A DNA stretch of 64,000 nt. Origin: Polaromonas sp. GTDB taxonomy: Bacteria > Pseudomonadota > Gammaproteobacteria > Burkholderiales > Burkholderiaceae_C. Positions 1-11,512 of this stretch are shown here, piece by piece; within the stretch, counting starts at the first letter, position 1, and every line of letters starts with the position of its first letter. Position numbers and translations under genes: made by a program. The DNA lies in the NCBI RefSeq assembly GCF_029945895.1, contig NZ_JAQSDL010000106.1, forward strand, positions 56,193-120,192, written 5' to 3'. A model generated the notes under the pieces. That model searched no databases. It was not told the origin of the DNA and saw only the letters and a program-made list of their open reading frames with translations.

Positions 1-341
1 CCCATGGCGGCAATCGAATAATGCTTGGGGCCGATGAACACCAGACCCTCCTCTTCCACACGTTTGGCAAAGCCGGCGTTTTCGCTGAGAAAGCCGTAGC
101 CCGGGTGAATCGCCTGCGCACCTGTCTGTCTGGCCGCCGCAATGATCTTGTCGGCCTGCAGGTAACTCTCGCGGCTGGGCGCCGGTCCGATGTGGACGGC
201 CTCGTCGGCCAGTTCGACGTGGCGCGCATCCTTGTCGGCGTCGGAGTACACCGCCACGGTCTGGATGCCCATCTTGCGGGCCGTGAGGATGACGCGGCAG
301 GCGATTTCGCCCCGATTCGCCACCAGGATTTTTTCAAACAT
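1..341 (-). CDS. pccA: Biotin carboxylase / acyl-CoA carboxylase alpha subunit, N-terminal part, cut by window edge
   Basis: The first 113 codons of a biotin-dependent carboxylase alpha subunit are visible; the rest lies beyond base 1. The N-terminus [17 protein letters not shown] and the following [14 protein letters not shown] stretch are hallmarks of the biotin-carboxylase fold. This domain uses ATP and bicarbonate to carboxylate biotin. A strong Shine-Dalgarno (GGAGAAGG) sits just ahead of the ATG at 341. It is the last visible gene of the unit with pccB, meaB and methylmalonyl-CoA mutase, so propionyl-CoA is the most likely substrate. Acetyl-CoA or 3-methylcrotonyl-CoA carboxylase cannot be excluded from this fragment. 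The start is overlapped by 8 bp by a short upstream ORF. Confidence 0.88.
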   Translation of the reverse strand, partial: MFEKILVANRGEIACRVILTARKMGIQTVAVYSDADKDARHVELADEAVHIGPAPSRESYLQADKIIAAARQTGAQAIHPGYGFLSENAGFAKRVEEEGLVFIGPKHYSIAAM

Positions 342-462
342 ATGCCTTCTCCATAGAGGTGAAATCGCCTGCACCCACTGCGTGCGTCATGCGATGTAGC
401 TTCGCTGCTGCGCCGCTTTGCGGCTGGTCACCGCGATTCGCTGTCAGGATTTTGGTAAACAT
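334..462 (-). CDS. Possible 42-residue leader ORF overlapping the carboxylase start
   Basis: ATG at 462 opens a 42-codon frame ending in TGA at 336-334, so its last codons share ATGTTTGA with the start of the biotin-carboxylase gene. Its first residues, [12 protein letters not shown], nearly copy that enzyme's N-terminus [12 protein letters not shown]. After that it diverges into [21 protein letters not shown] weak purine-rich stretch (AAAGAGAAAA) precedes the ATG. It could be a translated regulatory leader, or the decayed remnant of a duplicated or insertion-disrupted gene start. No function is assigned. Confidence 0.35.
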   Translation of the reverse strand: MFTKILTANRGDQPQSGAAAKLHRMTHAVGAGDFTSMEKAYV

Positions 463-492
463 TTTTCTCTTTCGATCAGGGAACGCAGCGCA

Positions 493-1452
493 TCAGCCTT
501 TAAGGCCTTTTTCCGCGCGTTGCTGTATGTCTTCGGTAGTCTGGTTCAGCGTGCACAAGGCCCCGATCAGCAGTGCCGAGCTGACGATGATGTGACGCTC
601 GGGCCCCACGCCTTCGGCTTTCAAAATTTGGGCCTGCACCCCCATGGCCTGCAGCCGGTCGGCCAGTGCGGTCTGCACCGCCCACGGGACATTTGTGTCG
701 GCAGGATCACCCAGCACAAAAACCCGCAAGCCCGGGTTCATGCGGGTCTTGTTCAGGTGCTCAATGGGTTCATACGAATCGGAATAACCTGTCGCATCGA
801 CCGTCCAGCCCCGCAGCTTCATGCGCATGGACGGCGAGGACACGGCCGAGGTCGGGACCGCACAAACCACGTCGGAGCGGTAACCCAGCAGCGAAGCGAC
901 CACATGGCCACCGCCACTTAATCCGGCAATCGAGATCTCTTCGATGCCATGGCGCTTCTTGATTTCATCGATCGCAGCGGACACCAGCCGCGCTTCGGGC
1001 TGGCGCCTGCGCTCCTTGTGCGAGCCGGAAGACCCGAAGGTACCCGGCCTGCCAATAAAAATATAGGGCACACCGAACCGCTGCGGCACGGTGTCGATGA
1101 CTGCCTGTACCTTGGCCGGTGTCATGCCCGCATACGTTTTATCGACCACGATGTCCTGGGCCAGGAGGTCCCCGGCGAAGAAGAACAGCGCCCTTGGGTT
1201 CGCTCCGTCCTTGAGCCCGGCGTGCCAGTAGCGCAGACATTCGCCGCGTTCTCCCTCCGGTTGCGCCCACACTGCATTCGGCACGCTTGCGCACTGCGCT
1301 GCGGTCGCCTTGACGCCGCGGACGACGGCCTCGCTGGTGAGCGCTTCCTCATGGGCAGGCATGTCCACGCGATCCAGGACGGCATGCGCGCTGCCCGTGA
1401 GAAACAGCCCCAGCAGAGCTGGTGCAAGGCGAGCCCGGCCCCGCGCGTTCAC
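493..1452 (-). CDS. Secreted alpha/beta-hydrolase family protein
   Basis: About 319 residues with a signal peptide ([17 protein letters not shown]) and an alpha/beta-hydrolase core. The nucleophile elbow is GLSGGGH; an Asp in DPADTNVP and a His in GPERHII are placed to finish a Ser-Asp-His triad. The protein should be exported and could act as an esterase or peptidase-like hydrolase; the substrate is unknown. The GTG at 1452 overlaps the pccB stop as GTGA, which suggests translational coupling. An upstream GTG at 1479 would add nine residues. Its place between the beta and alpha carboxylase genes is odd for an exported protein. Confidence 0.8.
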   Translation of the reverse strand: MNARGRARLAPALLGLFLTGSAHAVLDRVDMPAHEEALTSEAVVRGVKATAAQCASVPNAVWAQPEGERGECLRYWHAGLKDGANPRALFFFAGDLLAQDIVVDKTYAGMTPAKVQAVIDTVPQRFGVPYIFIGRPGTFGSSGSHKERRRQPEARLVSAAIDEIKKRHGIEEISIAGLSGGGHVVASLLGYRSDVVCAVPTSAVSSPSMRMKLRGWTVDATGYSDSYEPIEHLNKTRMNPGLRVFVLGDPADTNVPWAVQTALADRLQAMGVQAQILKAEGVGPERHIIVSSALLIGALCTLNQTTEDIQQRAEKGLKG

Positions 1453-2981
1453 AGCGGAATGTTCCCGTGTTTGCGCCACGGGTTCTCAAGCTTCTTGTCT
1501 TTCAGCATCACTAGCGAGCGGCAAATCCGCTTGCGGGTTTCGTGCGGCAGGATCACGTCGTCGATGAAGCCGCGCGCGCCAGCCACAAAGGGGTTGGCAA
1601 AACGCGCTTTGTACTCGGCCTCTTTCGCAGCCAGCTTGACCGGGTCTTTGCGGTCTTCGCGGAAGATGATTTCCACGGCGCCCTTGGCGCCCATCACGGC
1701 GATCTCGGCGTTGGGCCAGGCAAAGTTGACGTCGCCGCGCAGGTGTTTGGAACTCATCACGTCGTAGGCACCGCCGTAGGCCTTGCGCGTGATCACGGTG
1801 ATTTTCGGTACCGTGCATTCGGCGTACGCATACAGCAGCTTGGCGCCGTGTTTGATGATGCCGCCGTACTCCTGGCTGGTGCCGGGCATGAAGCCGGGCA
1901 CGTCCACGAAGGTGATCACCGGAATGTTGAAGGCATCGCAAAAACGCACGAAGCGCGCCGCCTTGATCGAGCTCTTGATGTCCAGGCAGCCGGCCAGCAC
2001 CAGCGGCTGGTTGGCGACGATGCCGACGCTCTGGCCTTCCATGCGGGCGAAACCGATGATGATGTTTTTGGCGTATTCGGGCTGCAGCTCGAAGAAGTCG
2101 CCGTCGTCCACCGTCTTGGTGATCAGCTCCTTCATGTCGTAGGGCTTGTTCGGGTTCTCGGGCACCAGCGTGTCCAGGCTCAGGTCCATTCGAGCAGCCG
2201 GGTCGGCGCTCGGGCGGATAGGCGCCTTCTCTCGGTTGTTCAGGGGCAGGTAGTTGTAGAGCCGGCGCAGCATCAGGAGCGCCTCGACATCGTTTTCAAA
2301 CGCCAGATCGGCCACGCCGCTGCGGGTGGTGTGGGTGGTGGCGCCCCCCAGTTCCTCGGCCGTCACCTCTTCATGGGTCACGGTTTTCACGACCTCGGGA
2401 CCGGTGACAAACATGTAGCTGCTGTCCTTGACCATGAAGATGAAGTCGGTCATGGCCGGCGAATACACGGCACCACCAGCACAGGGGCCCATGACCATGC
2501 TGATCTGCGGCACCACGCCCGAGGCCATGACGTTGCGCTGGAAAACATCGGCATAACCACCGAGCGATGCCACGCCTTCCTGGATGCGCGCGCCGCCGGA
2601 ATCGTTCAAGCCAATCACCGGTGCGCCCACCTTCATCGCCTGGTCCATCACCTTGCAGATTTTCTCGGCATGGGCCTCGCTGAGGGCGCCGCCGAACACC
2701 GTGAAGTCCTGGCTGAACACAAACACCAAGCGGCCGTTGATCATGCCGTAGCCGGTCACCACACCGTCGCCGGGGATCTTGTTGTCGGCCATGCCGAAGT
2801 CGGTGCAGCGGTGCTCGACAAACATGTCCCATTCTTCAAACGTGCCTTCGTCGAGCAGCAGCTCCAGCCGCTCACGCGCCGTGAGCTTGCCCTTGCCGTG
2901 CTGGGCATCGATGCGTTTCTGCCCTCCGCCCAGGCGGGCAGCGGCGCGTTTTGTTTCGAGTTGTTCAAGAATGTCTTGCAT
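1449..2981 (-). CDS. pccB: Propionyl-CoA carboxylase beta subunit (carboxyltransferase)
   Basis: A 510-residue carboxyltransferase subunit that moves the carboxyl group from biotin to propionyl-CoA, giving methylmalonyl-CoA. The length and full-length similarity fit the PccB/AccD5 family. Landmarks are the N-terminal region with [16 protein letters not shown], the Gly-rich SGGARIQEG and [16 protein letters not shown] in the first crotonase-like half, and [17 protein letters not shown] with [13 protein letters not shown] in the second. It lies 21 bp downstream of meaB and overlaps the hydrolase gene by 4 bp, consistent with one transcript from the mutase promoter. Methylmalonyl-CoA made here is the substrate of the mutase upstream. 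Confidence 0.95.
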   Translation of the reverse strand: MQDILEQLETKRAAARLGGGQKRIDAQHGKGKLTARERLELLLDEGTFEEWDMFVEHRCTDFGMADNKIPGDGVVTGYGMINGRLVFVFSQDFTVFGGALSEAHAEKICKVMDQAMKVGAPVIGLNDSGGARIQEGVASLGGYADVFQRNVMASGVVPQISMVMGPCAGGAVYSPAMTDFIFMVKDSSYMFVTGPEVVKTVTHEEVTAEELGGATTHTTRSGVADLAFENDVEALLMLRRLYNYLPLNNREKAPIRPSADPAARMDLSLDTLVPENPNKPYDMKELITKTVDDGDFFELQPEYAKNIIIGFARMEGQSVGIVANQPLVLAGCLDIKSSIKAARFVRFCDAFNIPVITFVDVPGFMPGTSQEYGGIIKHGAKLLYAYAECTVPKITVITRKAYGGAYDVMSSKHLRGDVNFAWPNAEIAVMGAKGAVEIIFREDRKDPVKLAAKEAEYKARFANPFVAGARGFIDDVILPHETRKRICRSLVMLKDKKLENPWRKHGNIPL

Positions 2982-2997
2982 GGTTTGCTTTCTATAT

Positions 2998-3052
2998 GCT
3001 CTTTATTTAATAGCAGCTTGCGCCCGTCCCGATTGGGCTGCAAGCAGATTTC
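2998..3052 (+). repeat. ~55-bp interspersed element (copy 1), overlapping the meaB 3' end
   Basis: Begins with a GCT..TTTAATAGC palindrome, followed by GCGCCCGTCC and GGGCTGCAAGCAG. It matches the window-wide consensus (see findings). It overlaps meaB on the opposite strand and encodes that protein's last residues ([12 protein letters not shown]) and its TAA stop. Confidence 0.8.
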
Positions 3053-4036
3053 TTGCCGCAGTGGAGGCCGGGAGCCGCCCGCTTTCGACCTCGGCCACCA
3101 GGGTGGGCAGCAAGGCGCTGACCGCCGGGTCCTGCCGGAAGGCCTGCTTGAGCCCGGCGTCAATACGCTCCCACATCCATGCCAGGGACTGGTGCCGGCG
3201 GCGCTCGGCCAGACGGCCGTTGGCGGTCTGGATGTTTCTGAACTTCGTCACCGCAGCCCAGAAGCCATCGACCCCCTGGTTGTGCAGCGCGCTGAGCTGG
3301 ATCACCTGCGGATGCCAGAAGGAGTCGTACGCTGCCGCTTGTGCGCTGCCCATCGCGTTGTTGACCAGCCCGAACAGGCGCATGGCCGAGGCGATCTGAG
3401 CCTGCGCGCGCATCGCGGCGTCGGCATCGATGTCGGCCTTGTTGATGACCACCAGGTCGGCCAGCTCCATCACGCCCTTCTTGATCGCCTGCAGGTCGTC
3501 GCCGGCATTGGGCAGCTGCATCAGCACAAACATGTCGGTCATGTTGGCGACCGCAGTTTCGCTCTGGCCGACCCCCACGGTTTCGACAATCACCACGTCA
3601 TAACCGCCCGCTTCGCAGACCAGCATGGCCTCGCGCGTTTTTTCCGCCACGCCGCCCAGGGTGCCGCTGGACGGACTCGGCCGGATGTAGGCGCACTCGT
3701 GAACCGACAGTTGCTCCATGCGTGTCTTGTCGCCGAGGATGGAGCCGCCCGAGACGCTGGAAGACGGGTCTACGGTCAGCACCGCGACCCGGTGGCCCTG
3801 CGCGATCAGGTGCAGGCCCAGCACCTCGATGAAGGTGGATTTTCCGACACCGGGAACGCCGCTGATGCCGAGGCGGAAAGCGTTTCCGGTGTGCGACAGC
3901 AAAGCGGTCAGCAGTTCGTCGCCTTGTGCCCGATGGTCGGCACGGGTCGATTCCAGCAGCGTGATGGCCTTGGCGATGGCACGGCGCTGCGCGGCAGCGT
4001 CGCCGTGCAGAACCGCACCCACCAGATCGCCGGAAA

Positions 4037-4040
<4 letters not shown>
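3003..4040 (-). CDS. meaB: Methylmalonyl-CoA mutase-associated GTPase MeaB
   Basis: A 345-residue SIMIBI-class G3E GTPase that protects, and gates cofactor loading of, B12-dependent methylmalonyl-CoA mutase. The P-loop is GVPGVGKST (about residue 60), followed by the family signature [24 protein letters not shown] supplies the guanine-specificity motif. Its ATG overlaps the mutase stop by 4 bp (4037-4040), so the pair is translationally coupled. The final ~13 codons and the stop lie inside a genomic repeat, so the C-terminal tail has probably been replaced or extended by that sequence. The identification itself is secure. Confidence 0.95.
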
Positions 4041-6205
<2,165 letters not shown>

Positions 6206-6346
6206 GGCGCGTGTTTCGATGGGTTTGCGCAGCGAGGCTGCCGATTTCGCCAGTTTACATTATTTATAATTATTGATGCAAAATTTAGTTTCGGATAAGA
6301 TCGCGCAGTCCAGCCCTCCGGCTGCAATCGACCCCTTACCACGACC
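6206..6346. promoter_or_regulatory. Divergent promoter region, mutase operon / GntR regulator
   Basis: The 141-bp gap between divergent starts contains a sharply AT-rich core at about 6254-6292 in otherwise GC-rich DNA. It includes TATAAT at 6265-6270 and an imperfect inverted repeat around TATTTATAATTATTGATG. This is a plausible promoter and operator for both transcripts, and an FCD-type GntR protein encoded next to it is the natural candidate ligand. No exact operator half-sites were assigned. Confidence 0.4.
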
Positions 6347-6982
6347 ATGGCCGCTGTTTCACTGACCCCTAGAGCCCTTTACGAAGAGGTGGCGGAGCTT
6401 TTGCGCCAGCGTATTTTCAGCCGCGAACTGGCGCCAGGCAGCTGGATCGACGAGCTCAAACTGGCCGAAGAATATGGCATCAGCCGCACGCCGCTGCGTG
6501 AAGCCCTCAAGGTGCTGGCCACTGAAGGGTTGGTGACCATGAAGGTGCGACGCGGCGCCTACGTCACCGAGGTGTCCGAACGCGACCTGACCGATGTCTA
6601 CCACCTGCTTTCGCTGCTGGAAAGCGACGCCGCTGGCGTGGTGGCGACCCAGGCCACCGAGGCCCAGCTGCAGGAGCTGCAAACCCTGCACCGCGAGCTC
6701 GAAAAAGCCGTGGCCAACCGCGAGCGCTTCTTCCAGATCAACGAAACCTTCCACATGCGCCTGCTGGAAATCGCCAACAACCGTTGGCGCGACCAGATGG
6801 TGGCCGATCTGCGCAAGGTCATGAAGCTGAACCGCCACAACTCCCTGCTCAAAAGCGGCCGCATCGAAGAATCACTGACCGAACACCGCGCCATCATGGC
6901 GGCGCTGAGCGCACGCGATGCCGATGCCACCGTGCAGCGCATGCGCGAACACTTCAGGAACGGGCTGGAAGCGGCGGCTTGA
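6347..6982 (+). CDS. GntR-family transcriptional regulator, FCD (FadR-like) subfamily
   Basis: A 211-residue protein with an N-terminal winged helix-turn-helix (about residues 8-75, including SRTPLREALKVLATEGLV) and a C-terminal all-helical FCD ligand domain. The conserved Asp/His positions appear as E-x-D (LLESDAAG) and ETFHMRLLEIANN. Such proteins usually repress catabolic operons and are released by a pathway metabolite. The divergent arrangement with the methylmalonyl-CoA operon suggests it controls propionate or branched-chain catabolism, possibly sensing a pathway acid or CoA ester. Its 3' end overlaps the convergent transporter gene by 29 bp. Confidence 0.9.
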   Translation: MAAVSLTPRALYEEVAELLRQRIFSRELAPGSWIDELKLAEEYGISRTPLREALKVLATEGLVTMKVRRGAYVTEVSERDLTDVYHLLSLLESDAAGVVATQATEAQLQELQTLHRELEKAVANRERFFQINETFHMRLLEIANNRWRDQMVADLRKVMKLNRHNSLLKSGRIEESLTEHRAIMAALSARDADATVQRMREHFRNGLEAAA

Positions 6983-7878
6983 CAGGCTGTTTGATCGGCC
7001 GCGTGACCAGAAACACCCCCGGCAGGATCAGCAGTGCGCCGGCGGCATGGTGCCAGCCCGGCGGTTCACCGAGCAACCAGGCCGCCCCCGCCGCGTAAAG
7101 CGGGCCCAGGTACAGCGCCACGGCCACCCGGCTGGCCCCGAGGATTTTCTGCGCCCAGCCGTAGATCCAGTAGGCCCCTACGCCGGGGATCAGCGCAGCC
7201 ACCACCACCAGCAGCAAGGCCTGGCCACCCAGGGCGTCCGCGCCGGGCCGTGTCGCCTCCCACACGGCCGGAGGCAGCAGGACCAGGGTGCCGCCCATGC
7301 AGATGGCGGCCAGCCGCGCCGTCGCGCTCAGGGAACTGGGCCACCTTTTCTGCAGCAGCGCATAAGCGGCCCAGGACACGGTGGCCGCCAGAATCCAGGC
7401 ATCTCCTGCCACAAACTGCACGTCGGCCAGTGCTGTCCAGCGCCCTTTGACGACCACATGCACCACGCCCGTCAGCGCCAGCAGCACACCGGCCGCCTGC
7501 CGCGCGCCGAAACCCTCGCCCAGCCACCACATCGCCCCGAGGGCGATCAGCACCGGCGAGGCCGAATAGATCAGCGCAATGTTCATGGCCCCCGTGGAGC
7601 GCGCCCCTTCATACACCCAGGCACCGCACACCAGCATGCCCAGGAAACCGAGCACCAGGTATTGCCGCCAGGCCCGGGCGATCGCCGCGCGTTGCGCCCA
7701 CAGCTCCGCCCGCGTGAGCGCTACCAGGATCAGGGCGGCCAGGCCCCAGCGGCCCAGGGCCAGCATGTAGGGCCCGATGACCCCGGGCGCCTTGCGCGCC
7801 ACGATGTAGTTGACGGCCCACAGCGCCGGAACCAGCCACAGCAGCAGCAGCGCCCGGCGCGTCTCGCGCTGCGCGGCA

Positions 7879-7886
<8 letters not shown>
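6954..7886 (-). CDS. EamA/DMT-family membrane transporter
   Basis: 310 residues with about ten predicted membrane segments arranged as two EamA repeats. The first repeat begins near LLLLWLVPALWAVNYIVARKAPG and the second near AWILAATVSWAAYALLQKRWP. Drug/metabolite exporters of this type commonly export amino acids or other small metabolites; the substrate cannot be told. The gene starts inside the end of dusA (8-bp overlap), so it may be co-transcribed with it. Its 3' end overlaps the GntR gene convergently. Confidence 0.88.
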
Positions 7887-8937
<1,051 letters not shown>

Positions 8938-9091
8938 GGAGGCCCCTAGTTTCTCACGCGGGCCGGTCCGGCGCCGCGAACGGGTGACGAAAATGACGCC
9001 CCAGAGGGTAGGCACCGACACCGGCACGGGCGCGCAAGCCGGATAATGGCAGCCTGGGCCGCACCTGCGCCGGCCTTCCCAACACCACGCC

Positions 9092-10927
9092 ATGACCAAG
9101 ACCGACCTGCCCCTGCGGATGAACCGTCCCCTCAGCCCTCCGGAACCACCGTCCCTCCTCCTGCGCCATCACGGGACCGCCTCACGCGCCGTCGTTCTGC
9201 TGCCGCTGCTGCTGGCACTGGCGGCCTGCACGTCGGTGCCGTTGCCGCCCTGGCCGACGCCCACGGGAACGGTCTCTGCGCCGGCGCCAGTGTTGGCACC
9301 TGTACCCGCCCCCATTCCCGCCGTTGTCGTCCAGCCCGTCCCCGACCGGCCGGCGCTGGCCCCCTTGCCACCGGCCGGCGCCGCCCCCTACAGCGCTGCC
9401 GTCGCGGCCCGCTTCCCGGCGCCTTCCGTCATCTACAACACGCCCGGCCTGCAGCAAGGGCGCAGCAGCTTCACCTCGAATGCAGAAATCCAGACCTGGC
9501 TGCGTGAGCTCAGCACAGCGGCGTCGCGCTCACCAGGCCTGAAGGCCGCCGTGCTGCCCATCGGCCAGTCACAGCGCGGTGAGACCCTGGAAGCCCTGGT
9601 GCTGACGCGTGCCGCCGGCACCGATGCGGCCGCCATCGCAGCCACGGGCCACCCCACCGTGCTGCTGGTCGGCCAGCAGCATGGCGATGAACCCGCCGGC
9701 ACCGAAGCCTTGCTGGTCGTGGCCCGCGAACTCACCCAGGGCCTGCTGCGGCCGGTGCTCGAGCGTGTCAACGTCATCATCGTGCCGCGCGCCAACCCCG
9801 ATGGCTCGGCCGCCGGACAGCGCGTCACCACGGGCGGACTGGACATGAACCGCGACCACCTGCTGCTCAACACCCCGGAAGCGCAGGCCCTGGCCCGGCT
9901 CGCGCGCGACTACCACCCGACGGTCGTGGTCGATGCCCACGAATACACGGTGGTGGGCCGTTTTCTGCAGAAATTCGGTACGGTGCAGAAGTACGACGCG
10001 CTGCTGCAGTACGCGACCACCGCCAACATCCCCGAGTTCCTGACCAAAGCCTCCGAGGAGTGGTACCGCCGCCCGCTGGTGACTGCCCTCCAGGCGCAGG
10101 GACTGAGTACCGAGTGGTACTACACCACGTCGACGGACCTGGCGGACAAGACCGTCTCCATGGGCGGTACGCAGCCCGACACCGGCCGCAACGTCAGCGG
10201 CCTGAAAAACGCGGTCAGTCTGCTGATCGAAACCCGCGGCGTGGGCATAGCCCGGCTGCACATCCAGCGCCGCGTGCACACTCATGTCACGGCGATCTCC
10301 AGCGTGCTCGCCAGCACCGCCCAGCGGGCTAGCGAACTGGGCCAGTTGCAGCCCTACATCGAGAAAGAGATGAGCGCCCTGGCCTGCAAGGATGAAGCCG
10401 TGATCGAGGCCGCGCCCACCCTCACCCAAAAGGATCTCGTCATGCTGGACCCGGTCACCGGTGCCGACAGGACCGTGAAAGTCGAGTGGAACTCGGCACT
10501 CACATTGCGCAAGATCAAGACCCGAGTGCGCCCCTGCGGCTACTGGCTGTCGGCGGGATCGCGAACGGCTGTGGAGCGGCTGCGCCTGCACGGCGTGCAG
10601 GTGCTGCGGGTGGCCGAGCCGGCGTCCATGCTGGGCGACCTCTACCGCGAGACGGCCCGTTCGGCCGGGGTCCGGCAGGACGTACGCGGCAGCATCGCCG
10701 ATGCCGGGCAGATCGTCCGGGCCGAGGTAGCGCTGGTGCGCGGCGTGATCGACGCACCGTCCGGAAGTTACTACGTGCCCTTGAACCAGCCGCTGGCCAA
10801 CCTCGTCATCGCGGCGCTGGAACCGGACACCCAGAGCAGCTATTTTGCGAACCGGCTGCTCGACAGCCTGTCCAGCACCGCGCGCGTCCTGTCCGAACCC
10901 AGCCTCCGGACTGAAGAGCTGCCCTGA
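9092..10927 (+). CDS. M14-family (carboxypeptidase A-like) lipoprotein metallopeptidase
   Basis: A 611-residue predicted lipoprotein: a hydrophobic signal ends in the lipobox LAAC (Cys46), then a Pro/Ala-rich linker to about residue 110. The peptidase domain shows the zinc motif HGDE (His197, Glu200), NPDG and DMNRD substrate-pocket motifs, a candidate third ligand in DAHEY (His283) and a catalytic-type Glu in LLIETRG (Glu380). The C-terminal ~200 residues are less typical and may bind a substrate or partner. It probably trims peptides or murein peptides in the periplasm. An internal ATG at 9119 would remove nine residues and keep the signal. Confidence 0.85.
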   Translation: MTKTDLPLRMNRPLSPPEPPSLLLRHHGTASRAVVLLPLLLALAACTSVPLPPWPTPTGTVSAPAPVLAPVPAPIPAVVVQPVPDRPALAPLPPAGAAPYSAAVAARFPAPSVIYNTPGLQQGRSSFTSNAEIQTWLRELSTAASRSPGLKAAVLPIGQSQRGETLEALVLTRAAGTDAAAIAATGHPTVLLVGQQHGDEPAGTEALLVVARELTQGLLRPVLERVNVIIVPRANPDGSAAGQRVTTGGLDMNRDHLLLNTPEAQALARLARDYHPTVVVDAHEYTVVGRFLQKFGTVQKYDALLQYATTANIPEFLTKASEEWYRRPLVTALQAQGLSTEWYYTTSTDLADKTVSMGGTQPDTGRNVSGLKNAVSLLIETRGVGIARLHIQRRVHTHVTAISSVLASTAQRASELGQLQPYIEKEMSALACKDEAVIEAAPTLTQKDLVMLDPVTGADRTVKVEWNSALTLRKIKTRVRPCGYWLSAGSRTAVERLRLHGVQVLRVAEPASMLGDLYRETARSAGVRQDVRGSIADAGQIVRAEVALVRGVIDAPSGSYYVPLNQPLANLVIAALEPDTQSSYFANRLLDSLSSTARVLSEPSLRTEELP

Positions 10928-11034
10928 GCCCTGTCGTACAAAGGTCCGGCGCTGCATGCGATTTGTGCGACCCGGCCTACAGACAAGGCGGCACCGGCGT
11001 GCACTAATGATGGATCACCACGAAAGGATTCATC

Positions 11035-11439
11035 ATGAAAACATTTGCGCTCCATCCCAAGATGCTGACCCTGTCGGGCGTGTTCTACCCCACAGGTTAT
11101 GCCTTCATCATGTTTCCCGAGGGTGCCCAGGCAGAGCAGGCGGCGCGTGAGCTGGAAGAAAGCGGCTTCGACACCGAAGCCGTCATGCTGCTGGAGCCCG
11201 ACACCATCCTGCGCGAGATCGGCCGGGTCGATGGCGAGTCGGATGTGGTCCTGCCCTCGGTTGGCACCGAAGGCGCCACGGTCCAGAAATATGTCACCCT
11301 GGCCCGCGCCGGCCAGCACGCCCTGATGGTGCACGCTCCTTCCGAGAATGAGACGGAACACGTGATGACCGTGGTCAGGAAGCAGCCCTTTTCCTTCGCC
11401 CAGAAATACCACATGCTGGCCATGGAGGACCTGGAATAG
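11035..11439 (+). CDS. Small hypothetical protein (134 aa)
   Basis: No confident family. The protein is soluble-looking with no signal or membrane segment. A segment VFYPTGYAFIMFPEGAQAEQAARELEESGF resembles the start of the general-stress-protein 17M / YflT-like fold in pattern only. It is preceded by GAAAGGATTCATC as a ribosome-binding site and stands alone between the peptidase and dnaB genes. Codon use is like its neighbours. It is expected to be real because the frame is fully used with good coding bias. Confidence 0.7.
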   Translation: MKTFALHPKMLTLSGVFYPTGYAFIMFPEGAQAEQAARELEESGFDTEAVMLLEPDTILREIGRVDGESDVVLPSVGTEGATVQKYVTLARAGQHALMVHAPSENETEHVMTVVRKQPFSFAQKYHMLAMEDLE

Positions 11440-11455
11440 GATTGCCGTCCTGACT

Positions 11456-11511
11456 GCTATCAAATAAGTAGCTATAGCCGCCGGTAAATACAGGGCTGGA
11501 GCCCTCTTTTA
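11456..11511 (+). repeat. ~55-bp interspersed element (copy 2)
   Basis: GCTATCAAATAAGTAGCTATAG palindromic head, then an AGGGCTGGAGCCCTC core and a T-run. It fills the gap between the 134-aa gene and the dnaB stop. The CAGGGCTGGAGCCCT hairpin with its T-run could also act as a terminator. Confidence 0.7.
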
Positions 11512-11512
11512 T

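Noticed and set aside
8938..9099. N-terminal extension of DusA to 9099
   Set aside because: The extra 54 residues are Arg/Cys/Pro-rich with no DusA similarity; a ribosome-binding site precedes 8937 instead.
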